Source of the DNA: DUOH01 sp036562625
GTDB lineage: Bacteria; Bacillota; UBA4882; UBA10575
DNA: 14,018 bases
Reading direction: 5' to 3'
Assembly (NCBI GenBank): GCA_036562625.1
Contig: DATCJV010000036.1
Span: forward strand, 1 to 14,018
In this document: positions 7,983 through 13,611 of the stretch, one piece after another
How the letters are laid out: every line of letters starts with the position of its first letter
How positions within the stretch are numbered: position 1 is the first letter of the stretch
Made by a program: the position numbers and the translations under genes
The notes under the pieces: model-generated
What the model saw: the letters and a program-made list of their open reading frames with translations, nothing else
What the model was told of the DNA's origin: nothing
Databases searched by the model: none

Positions 7983-9056
7983 CTATTTTTTACTTAAATC
8001 AGTTAGCAGATCGCTCAAATAATCAGCAACGAAACCCACCACCGATACCACTCGGGCATAATCCATCCTGGTTGGCCCCAAAACACCGATTGCGCCTAGC
8101 GTCCTGCCTCCCACTTCGTAGGTAGCTGTCACAATACTGCATTCATGAGCCGCCTCTTCTGTGTTTTCTTCTCCGATCGTGATCTTAATTCCATGGGTGA
8201 GGGAGGAATCGGCTAATATATTATAGCGCTTCTCCTCTGTTTCAAGGAGCATCATGATTGGTTTTAACTTCTCAATTTCTTTAAATTCCGGCTGTTCCAA
8301 GATGTTAACGGCGCCTTCCAGATAAACCCGTTCCTTCTCTTTCGTCTCTAAGGCTTTCACTAATAACTGCATTGTCTCATGGAAGAATCGATCATGAGCC
8401 AACATCTCCTCTTTAATCTCTCGCATGAGAGTGGCTCCTAAATTCCGCAAAGAGACACCCTGCAGCTTCTTATTGAGCATACTGGAGATCCGCTGCAACT
8501 CATCCTCATGAATGGGAAAAGGCGTTTCAATCAGTTTATTTTCAATAAACCCGGAGTCGGTGACGACCAAGACTAGAATGTTATACTCATTGATGGGCAC
8601 CAATTGGATATATTTAAAAGATGCCGCATGAAGCTGAGGCGCAAGAATTAAAGACGGAAACCTAGTGAGCTGTGATAGTACTTTTATTGTCTGCTGAAGA
8701 AGGGTGTCTATCCTCTTGGTCTTGGCCTCAAACTCATTCCGAATAGCCTCCAGTTCACTCTGGGAAAGCGGCCGTTCCTGCATCAGGGCGTCTACGTAAT
8801 ACCTATATCCTTGATGGGAAGGAATTCTCCCGGCCGAGGTATGCGGTTGTCGCAGATATCCGGATTCCTCCAAATCTGACATTTCATTCCTGATCGTAGC
8901 CGGACTAATCCCCAGGTTGTATTTTTTGGCAATCGTCCTTGAACCAACCGGTTCGGCGGATTCAATGTAGTCGTCAGTGACTACTTGCAGAATCTTTTCT
9001 TTTCTGACGTCCAGACCACCATCTACCCTTCTTTTTCCGGAATATCCCCTGTTCAT
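7983..9056 (-). CDS. hrcA: Heat-inducible transcription repressor HrcA
   Basis: Repressor of class I heat-shock genes; it binds CIRCE and depends on GroEL for activity in Bacillus. The N-terminal winged-helix region carries the diagnostic LDVRKEKILQVV, SAEPVGSRTIAKKY, ISPATIRNEMSDLEE and GYLRQPHTSAGRIPS stretches. The central GAF-like and C-terminal dimerisation regions follow, ending with GVLGPTRMDYARVVSVVGFV near the C-terminus. I chose ATG 9056 (357 codons) because GAGGGTG (9069-9063) lies 6 nt upstream. An in-frame GTG at 9083 is inside the CIRCE arm and lacks a spaced SD. About 14 residues (MNRGYSGKRRVDGG) precede the conserved start of the family, a short extension. It is first in the operon and should repress itself. 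Confidence 0.97.
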   Translation of the reverse strand: MNRGYSGKRRVDGGLDVRKEKILQVVTDDYIESAEPVGSRTIAKKYNLGISPATIRNEMSDLEESGYLRQPHTSAGRIPSHQGYRYYVDALMQERPLSQSELEAIRNEFEAKTKRIDTLLQQTIKVLSQLTRFPSLILAPQLHAASFKYIQLVPINEYNILVLVVTDSGFIENKLIETPFPIHEDELQRISSMLNKKLQGVSLRNLGATLMREIKEEMLAHDRFFHETMQLLVKALETKEKERVYLEGAVNILEQPEFKEIEKLKPIMMLLETEEKRYNILADSSLTHGIKITIGEENTEEAAHECSIVTATYEVGGRTLGAIGVLGPTRMDYARVVSVVGFVADYLSDLLTDLSKK

Positions 9057-9062
9057 CGTGTT

Positions 9063-9069
9063 CACCCTC
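9063..9069 (-). promoter_or_regulatory. Ribosome-binding site deciding the ATG start of hrcA
   Basis: GAGGGTG on the minus strand, 6 nt before ATG 9056 and just downstream of CIRCE. Confidence 0.65.
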
Positions 9070-9076
9070 GAAATTG

Positions 9077-9103
9077 TTAGCACTCTCCTTTGTAGAGTGC
9101 TAA
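9077..9103. promoter_or_regulatory. CIRCE operator (HrcA binding site)
   Basis: Perfect consensus TTAGCACTC (9077-9085), 9-bp spacer, GAGTGCTAA (9095-9103). It lies between the sigma-A promoter and the hrcA start, in the first transcribed bases, the classic position for HrcA repression of hrcA-grpE-dnaK-dnaJ. No other CIRCE was seen in the window. Confidence 0.98.
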
Positions 9104-9116
9104 TCGATCTATTAAA

Positions 9117-9145
9117 AAAATATCATCCAGCCTACCCTTTGTCAA
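9117..9145 (-). promoter_or_regulatory. Sigma-A promoter of the hrcA-dnaK operon
   Basis: Perfect -35 TTGACA (9145-9140), 17-bp spacer, -10 TATTTT (9122-9117) preceded by TGA, an extended -10. CIRCE starts 13 bp downstream of the -10, so bound HrcA would block initiation or clearance. Confidence 0.85.
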
Positions 9146-9154
9146 GTAGTAAAA

Positions 9155-9179
9155 GGGAAAGATTAACGCACTTTTTCCC
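9155..9179 (-). terminator. Candidate terminator after hemW
   Basis: On the minus strand GGGAAA (9179-9174) and TTTCCC (9160-9155) form a perfect 6-bp stem with a 13-nt loop, followed by TTTTA. It lies between the hemW stop and the hrcA promoter, where separation of the two units is expected. AT-rich stem and long loop make it weak. Confidence 0.35.
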
Positions 9180-9260
9180 GAATTTAATCATAAATTTTGA
9201 CTTCCTCAGCATAATAGCGGACGGAGTCTTTTCCTGTCGCTCCAGAATAAATACGCCTGG

Positions 9261-10418
9261 TTAGAGCAGTGGCTCCAAAAGCCTTTGTAACACCAGATTA
9301 CTAAGGATCTTTCCTGACCTGGTTAAGATGTATGTCCCATTGTTAAATTTTAGAAAACCGGCCTCTACCAAAGGTGCGGCCTGGTCCCGCAGAACAGACT
9401 CGAGACTCACCTGCCACCGCTCATAAAACTCCTGCGCATTCGGGCCTTTGCTTAACCGCAAGCCCAGCATGATCATTTCCACCATCCCTTGTCTGTAATC
9501 CAAATGCTCTCCATGAGCAACAGGGGATTCGCCCTCCCGCAGCCGACGGATATATTCTTCAGGCAGAATAATGTTGGACCAACGCTCACCGGCTATTGTC
9601 GAACAGGCGCCGGCCCCCACCCCCAAGTAGTCGTGGTATGTCCAGTAATAAAGGTTATGACGGCACTCAAAACCCGGCCGGGCAAAACTGGCGATCTCAT
9701 ATTGCTGATAACCCCGGGCAGTCAAGTAGTCCATGGCCACCTCATACATAGCCCGGGTCTCCTCTTCCGCAGGTAAAATCAGCGAACCCTCTGCGATTAG
9801 GGTGGCCAAAGGTGTTCCTTCCTCCACCTGTAGACCATAGCAAGTCAAGTGTTCAGGGCCTAAGTCCACCGCCCACTTTAAAGTTGCTTCCCAATTCACT
9901 AGGCTCTGCCCGGGAAGGCCAAAGATTAAATCCAAATTAAGGTGTGCAAAACCGGCCTGTCGTGCCAAACGAAAAGCCGCTTCCGCCTGCCGGACAGTGT
10001 GAATCCTCCCCAATACTTTGAGCAAGCGCTCCTCTCCGCACTGCGCGCCAAGACTCAGTCTGTTGACTCCGGCCGTCCTCCACTTCTCCAGCTTCTTACG
10101 GGTCACGGTTCCCGGATTGGCCTCCAGGCTAACCTCGGCATCAGATAGAATTACCGTCATCTCCCGAATTTTCCTCAGCAACAGCTCGACTTCCTCTCCG
10201 CTCAAGAGAGAAGGAGTCCCTCCTCCAAAAAAAATCGTGTCGATCTGGCGCCCGTCGGCTGTCCCGTTCCGTCCGAGGGCCATCTGCAACTCGGTGATCA
10301 GCGCTAACAGATAATCAGGGATCCATGCCTCTTTCCCGGCGAAAGAGGGAAAATCACAGTATATACACTTCCGCTGGCAAAATGGAATATGTAAATAAAG
10401 GGCGATTTTTTCCGGCAT
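9261..10418 (-). CDS. hemW: Radical SAM protein HemW (haem chaperone-like, HemN-related)
   Basis: Iron-sulfur radical-SAM protein, historically annotated as oxygen-independent coproporphyrinogen III oxidase; HemW members bind and hand over haem instead. The cluster motif C14-x3-C18-x2-C21 is in HIPFCQRKCIYCDF. Phe23 replaces the extra cysteine of true HemN (CxxxCxxCxC), which points to HemW. FFGGGTPS (63-70), NLDLIFGLPGQ and the C-terminal HemN domain (MVEMIMLGLRLSKG) are also present. At 385 residues it is normal length. ATG 10418 follows AGGAG (10430-10426) with 7 nt spacing; an in-frame TTG at 10442 would add 8 residues but lacks an SD. It sits upstream of hrcA as in many Firmicutes, but is cut off from lepA by an inverted gene. 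No clear promoter was found upstream. Confidence 0.93.
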   Translation of the reverse strand: MPEKIALYLHIPFCQRKCIYCDFPSFAGKEAWIPDYLLALITELQMALGRNGTADGRQIDTIFFGGGTPSLLSGEEVELLLRKIREMTVILSDAEVSLEANPGTVTRKKLEKWRTAGVNRLSLGAQCGEERLLKVLGRIHTVRQAEAAFRLARQAGFAHLNLDLIFGLPGQSLVNWEATLKWAVDLGPEHLTCYGLQVEEGTPLATLIAEGSLILPAEEETRAMYEVAMDYLTARGYQQYEIASFARPGFECRHNLYYWTYHDYLGVGAGACSTIAGERWSNIILPEEYIRRLREGESPVAHGEHLDYRQGMVEMIMLGLRLSKGPNAQEFYERWQVSLESVLRDQAAPLVEAGFLKFNNGTYILTRSGKILSNLVLQRLLEPLL

Positions 10419-10425
10419 GGCCCGT

Positions 10426-10430
10426 CTCCT
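10426..10430 (-). promoter_or_regulatory. Ribosome-binding site deciding the ATG start of hemW
   Basis: AGGAG on the minus strand, 7 nt before ATG 10418; it lies inside the frame extended to TTG 10442 and so argues against the longer protein. Confidence 0.65.
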
Positions 10431-10643
10431 TTTTATTCCCAAGTATTACATAGGCGAAGTAATTATTTGTTCCCCAGTTAAAAGAGGTATTATCCCCAAT
10501 AACAGCGAAAGTATTTATTGTCTTGCCTGTGTGAGAATCCAAAACTCGCGCCCGCCGGATAGTGGCGCCTGCAAAAAATACGCACGCGACAAAAACCAGC
10601 ACCGGGCTGAAGATTTACCCGCCCGCTGCTCAGGGAGGTAATA

Positions 10644-11165
10644 ATGGAAATACTACTAAATCTCGGTTTTATTATTCTGGCCAGAGCGACGGATGTCAGT
10701 CTCAGCACCATCAGAATGCTGATGCTGGTGCGAGGTAAACGAATTATCGCCGCCGGCCTGGGTTTTTTTGAAGTCATCATCTACCTCTTAGCACTCGGCC
10801 GGGTGGTGTCGCATCTGGATGATCCCTTAAAAATAATCGCCTATGGCCTGGGATTCTCTTTAGGAACAATTCTAGGTGGGTTCATTGAAGAACGCCTGGC
10901 CTTAGGGCATACTCTGGTGCAAGTAATCCCTAAGAACCACTGTGGTGAGTTAATTCGCCGTTTGCGCGCAGAAAACTTCGGTGTCACCGTGCTCGAGGGC
11001 CAAGGACGGTCCGGCCCTCGGTCCATCCTCAACATTACCCTGCGTCGGAAGAATCTGCCACAGCTCTTAAGGTGCGTGGATGAACTTGACCCCATCGCTT
11101 TCGTCACAATCTTTGACGCCCGCAAAACAAAAGGCGGTTTTATTCTGGGTGATAAAAAGAAGTAA
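10644..11165 (+). CDS. UPF0316/DUF2179 family membrane protein (YebE-like)
   Basis: Small membrane protein of uncharacterised function. The N-terminal ~80 residues form about three hydrophobic segments with the family pattern DVSLSTIRMLMLVRGKRIIA, FFEVIIYLLALGRVV and IIAYGLGFSLGTILGGFIEE, followed by a soluble C-terminal DUF2179-type domain (RAENFGVTVLEGQG ... DARKTKGGF). It matches my memory of Bacillus YebE/UPF0316 proteins over the whole length; 173 residues is typical. The ATG follows AGGGAGGT with about 5 nt spacing, a strong SD. The gene is single, on the strand opposite lepA and hemW, and ends in its own strong terminator. Confidence 0.88.
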   Translation: MEILLNLGFIILARATDVSLSTIRMLMLVRGKRIIAAGLGFFEVIIYLLALGRVVSHLDDPLKIIAYGLGFSLGTILGGFIEERLALGHTLVQVIPKNHCGELIRRLRAENFGVTVLEGQGRSGPRSILNITLRRKNLPQLLRCVDELDPIAFVTIFDARKTKGGFILGDKKK

Positions 11166-11175
11166 GCTAGTGCTG

Positions 11176-11202
11176 GAAAAGCCCGGGACTCCGGGCTTTT
11201 TT
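11176..11202. terminator. Strong intrinsic terminator, usable from both strands
   Basis: GCCCGG (11181-11186), 4-nt loop GACT, CCGGGC (11191-11196), with AAAA before and TTTTTT after (11197-11202). It ends the UPF0316 gene 11 nt after its stop. On the minus strand the stem is followed by TTTT, so it can also end lepA, whose stop is at 11254. Confidence 0.93.
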
Positions 11203-11253
11203 CAACTGGAAACGCTATAACCGGTCAGGCCTTTGACTTAAATCAGCGCATAA

Positions 11254-13053
11254 TTACTCTTCTACCTTCAACACCGCCAGAAAAGCCTCTTGCGGAACTT
11301 CCACCGTACCCAATTGCTTCATGCGCTTCTTACCCTCTTTCTGTTTTTCCAAAAGCTTCCGTTTTCTGGAGATATCTCCGCCATAGCATTTGGCTAAGAC
11401 ATCTTTCCGCATGGCCTTAATGGTCTCCCTGGCGATTACCTTATTCCCGATCGCTGCCTGCACTGGTACTTCAAATAATTGTCTGGGAATAATCTCCTTT
11501 AATTTTCGAGCCAGTTGTCGGCCGCGAATATAAGCTTTTTCCCTGTGCACAATGGCGGATAAGGCGTCAACCGGTTTTTCATTTAATAAAATATCCAGCC
11601 GGACCAGATCCGATCGACGGTGTCCGAGATACTCATAGTCTAAGGACGCATACCCCCGGGAACGGGACTTGAGTTTATCATAAAAATCCAAGAGGATCTC
11701 GGCCAGGGGCAAGTCATAGACTAACATTGCCCGATCCGTGGTCGGATATTCCATGGTTCTATAAGTTCCTCGCTTCTCCTGGCACAGTTCCATGATGGGT
11801 CCCACATAATCGCTGGGCAATATAATATTGGCCTTGACATAAGGTTCCTCCAGATACTCGATGAAGCCCATGGACGGCAACTCCGCCGGATTCCGCACTT
11901 CCAAGACCTCACCGGTAACTAGATGAGCCCGGTAGATCACACTGGGCGCCGTGGCGATCAGCGCCAAATCATACTCTCTTTCCAGTCTTTCTTGAACAAT
12001 TTCCATATGCAATAAGCCCAAAAAGCCGCAGCGAAAGCCAAAACCCAACGCTGTAGAGGTCTCGGGCTCAAAAACTAAAGCGGCGTCATTTAATTGCAAT
12101 TTCTCCAAGGCGTCTCTTAAATCCTGATAATCCGCGTTGTCCACCGGATACAAGCCGCAATAGACCATGGGTTGAACCTGCCGGTAACCGGGAAGAGGCT
12201 TTTCCGCGGGTGCTCCGGCCAGGGTAATGGTATCGCCGACCTGAGAATCTTTTACATTCTTCATACTAGCCATCAGATACCCGACTTCTCCGGCTGTCAG
12301 CTGCCCGGTGGGAGTTGGCTCCGGTTGAAACACACCCAGATCCGTCACTTCAAACTCCTTGCCCGTAGCCATCATCCGGATCACTTCGCCCACCTTAACT
12401 TGGCCGTTAACCATCCTTATATAAGCGGTTACCCCCCGGTAGGGATCAAAGCTGGAATCAAAGATCAAAGCCTGAGTTGGCGCTGTCGGATCTCCTTTTG
12501 GCGGCGGAATTCTATTTACCACCGCCTCTAAAACATCTCCAGCGCCTAGACCAGTTTTGGCGCTAGTCAAGATGGCTTCAGTCCCGTCTAGACCAAAAAC
12601 TTCCTCTAATTCTTTTTTTACCCTTTCCGGATCAGCACTGGGTAGATCGACCTTGTTGATCACAGGGATGATTTCCAGATCATGCTCCAAAGCCAAGTAT
12701 AGATTGGCTATGGTCTGAGCTTCCACTCCTTGCGTAGCGTCAACGACCAACAACGCACCTTCGCAGGCGGCCAGGGATCGGGAGACTTCATAGGTAAAAT
12801 CAACATGTCCGGGGGTATCTATCAAATTCAGGACATATTCCTTTCCATCTCGAGCCTTGTACAACAGGCGGACAGCCTTCATTTTAATGGTGATTCCGCG
12901 TTCCCTTTCCAGATCCATGGAATCCAAAAGTTGTTCGGTCATCTTCCGCTCTGAGACGGCCCCCGTATACTCCAACAGCCGGTCGGCCAGGGTTGATTTT
13001 CCGTGATCAATATGGGCTATGATGCAAAAATTACGAATCCGACTCTGGTCCAA
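11254..13053 (-). CDS. lepA: Elongation factor 4 (LepA), ribosomal back-translocase GTPase
   Basis: EF-G paralogue acting on the ribosome during elongation, initiation or assembly under stress. From TTG 13053 the protein starts MDQSRIRNFCIIAHIDHGKS. G1 AHIDHGKST is at 13-21, followed by DTPGHVDF, NKVDLP and SAKTG. Later come the domains shared with EF-G (including FRCGFLGLLHMEIVQERLER) and the LepA-specific C-terminus with YGGDISRKRKLLEKQKEGKK. I chose TTG 13053 (599 codons, normal size) because AAGGAG (13067-13062) lies 8 nt upstream. An in-frame ATG at 13113 would add 20 residues (MPIWGGPRRGGRDFW...) with no family resemblance and only a weak AAGG. The gene has its own promoter and is separated from hemW. 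Confidence 0.97.
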   Translation of the reverse strand: MDQSRIRNFCIIAHIDHGKSTLADRLLEYTGAVSERKMTEQLLDSMDLERERGITIKMKAVRLLYKARDGKEYVLNLIDTPGHVDFTYEVSRSLAACEGALLVVDATQGVEAQTIANLYLALEHDLEIIPVINKVDLPSADPERVKKELEEVFGLDGTEAILTSAKTGLGAGDVLEAVVNRIPPPKGDPTAPTQALIFDSSFDPYRGVTAYIRMVNGQVKVGEVIRMMATGKEFEVTDLGVFQPEPTPTGQLTAGEVGYLMASMKNVKDSQVGDTITLAGAPAEKPLPGYRQVQPMVYCGLYPVDNADYQDLRDALEKLQLNDAALVFEPETSTALGFGFRCGFLGLLHMEIVQERLEREYDLALIATAPSVIYRAHLVTGEVLEVRNPAELPSMGFIEYLEEPYVKANIILPSDYVGPIMELCQEKRGTYRTMEYPTTDRAMLVYDLPLAEILLDFYDKLKSRSRGYASLDYEYLGHRRSDLVRLDILLNEKPVDALSAIVHREKAYIRGRQLARKLKEIIPRQLFEVPVQAAIGNKVIARETIKAMRKDVLAKCYGGDISRKRKLLEKQKEGKKRMKQLGTVEVPQEAFLAVLKVEE

Positions 13054-13061
13054 AAAGAACG

Positions 13062-13067
13062 CTCCTT
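13062..13067 (-). promoter_or_regulatory. Ribosome-binding site deciding the TTG start of lepA
   Basis: AAGGAG on the minus strand, 8 nt before TTG 13053. Annotation tools that prefer ATG would place the start 20 codons upstream. Confidence 0.7.
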
Positions 13068-13076
13068 CCCAAAAAT

Positions 13077-13094
13077 CTCGCCCTCCTCGGCGAG
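13077..13094 (-). repeat. Hairpin in the lepA 5' leader
   Basis: CTCGCC/GGCGAG perfect 6-bp stem with a 6-nt loop, 9 nt upstream of the SD that serves TTG 13053. It is GC-rich and may affect ribosome access. If the longer ATG start were used, it would lie in coding sequence. Confidence 0.5.
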
Positions 13095-13138
13095 GCCCGC
13101 CCCAAATAGGCATAGCTTAACCTTGAATGCATTTTAAA

Positions 13139-13167
13139 ATTATAGCATTTTCCATATTAACACGCAA
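13139..13167 (-). promoter_or_regulatory. Sigma-A promoter of lepA
   Basis: -35 TTGCGT (13167-13162), 17-bp spacer, perfect -10 TATAAT (13144-13139) preceded by TGC, an extended -10. The start would be near 13132, giving a leader of about 80 nt to TTG 13053. Confidence 0.85.
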
Positions 13168-13174
13168 GGGCGCT

Positions 13175-13205
13175 TACCGCACCCTCTACCATCCCTTATG
13201 CGGTA
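13175..13205. repeat. Inverted repeat just upstream of the lepA promoter
   Basis: TACCGCA (13175-13181) and TGCGGTA (13199-13205) are exact inverted repeats with a 17-nt spacer, beginning 8 bp upstream of the lepA -35. CTACC (13186-13190) can compete for the same GGTAG. The position suits an operator or upstream regulatory site. No T-run follows. Confidence 0.5.
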
Positions 13206-13244
13206 GCTTATTGCCACTGCCTGATGAATGATTACATTTGATTA

Positions 13245-13273
13245 TTCCCATCACAATATGGACTTAATATAAT
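13245..13273 (+). promoter_or_regulatory. Candidate promoter for the CHR transporter leader
   Basis: TTCCCA (13245-13250, 4/6 match), 17-bp spacer, perfect TATAAT (13268-13273). Transcription would start near 13280 and give a leader of about 330 nt before the transporter ATG at 13612. Confidence 0.6.
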
Positions 13274-13333
13274 AAACCGTTAAACAGAGGTGTTCAGCCT
13301 CTACTAAACCTGGAATCTTGACGCGGAGGAGGG

Positions 13334-13360
13334 ATGAAACTGCCTTCGCTTAGCCTATGA
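13334..13360 (+). CDS. Possible 8-aa leader peptide
   Basis: ATG at 13334 follows GGAGGAGGG immediately (GGAGG to ATG is 4 nt, slightly short) and encodes MKLPSLSL then TGA. Its stop overlaps, as ATGA, an 11-codon ORF (13357-13392, MTQYNKRECLP) that runs into the terminator-like hairpin. The strong SD is the main support. No run of regulatory codons is obvious, so this may be only an SD-like RNA element. Confidence 0.3.
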   Translation: MKLPSLSL

Positions 13361-13367
13361 CGCAGTA

Positions 13368-13412
13368 TAATAAAAGAGAGTGCCTCCCATAAATTGGAAG
13401 GCGTCTTTATTA
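13368..13412 (+). terminator. Long terminator-like hairpin in the transporter leader
   Basis: TAATAAA (13368-13374) pairs with TTTATTA (13406-13412), GA with TC, GCCT (13382-13385) with AGGC, and CC with GG across one bulge, around the 8-nt loop CATAAATT. About 15 pairs with a 4:1 internal loop and A/T-rich flanks on both sides, as in bidirectional intrinsic terminators. The plus-strand tail (TCTTTATTA) is a moderate T-run. No gene ends here, so an attenuation role is plausible. Confidence 0.5.
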
Positions 13413-13418
13413 AGGACT

Positions 13419-13432
13419 ACCGTTCAGACGGT
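13419..13432 (+). repeat. Small perfect hairpin in the leader
   Basis: ACCGT/ACGGT with the 4-nt loop TCAG, 6 nt after the terminator-like hairpin. It is followed by TGCTTTGTT, so a weak second stop signal is possible. Confidence 0.35.
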
Positions 13433-13506
13433 TGCTTTGTTAATTCCGCCGTACCTGGTTATGCTAGTTTCAAACACGAAAATTTTATTTACCTGAGAGG
13501 AATTTA

Positions 13507-13593
13507 ATGAATAAACCAGAAAAGGTCCACTATTACTATTACCCCAAAAGAAACCAGCTGCGCTGCTTGGGCGGTACAATTTATCAAAATTAG
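13507..13593 (+). CDS. Small ORF (28 aa) upstream of the CHR transporter
   Basis: Starts with ATG 6 nt after GAGAGG (13495-13500) and encodes a basic, Tyr-rich peptide beginning MNKPEKVHYYYYPKRN and ending GGTIYQN, with one Cys. I recognise no family. Its TAG is 18 nt before the transporter ATG, and the transporter SD lies between them, so the pair could be translationally coupled. It has no signal peptide or membrane segment. It may be a leader peptide, a real microprotein, or chance; the well-spaced SD is the best evidence for translation. Confidence 0.4.
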   Translation: MNKPEKVHYYYYPKRNQLRCLGGTIYQN

Positions 13594-13611
13594 TGTAAAA
13601 GGAGTCAACAA

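Larger units (their letters stand above)
13280..13414 (+). promoter_or_regulatory. Structured leader, candidate attenuator or unknown riboswitch
   Basis: Downstream of the promoter, in order: an AGAGG/CCTCT hairpin starting near 13285; a repeated GACGC (13320-13324 and 13359-13363); GGAGGAGGG (13325-13333) directly before an 8-codon ORF; and the long hairpin at 13368-13412. GGAGG (13325-13329) can pair with CCTCC (13383-13387), which is part of that hairpin, and either GACGC can pair with GCGTC (13401-13405). Mutually exclusive folds are therefore possible. No known riboswitch family was recognised. The architecture is seen; regulation is inferred. Confidence 0.4.

Noticed and set aside
10354..10602. 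Minus-strand open frame of 82 codons overlapping the 5' end of hemW
   Set aside because: It overlaps hemW in another frame, has no SD and resembles no family; hemW itself has a good start.
13285..13345. Resemblance of the transporter leader (GAGGTGTTCAGCCTC followed by TACTAAACC) to the fluoride riboswitch
   Set aside because: The required GGNGATG start and the pseudoknot partners are not present; the likeness is limited to short GC-rich stem sequence.
13361..13506. Open frame without ATG containing GVFIKDYRSDGCFVNSAVPG, a possible gene remnant
   Set aside because: No start codon with an SD, no family recognised, and it crosses the terminator-like hairpin; a chance open frame is the simpler reading.
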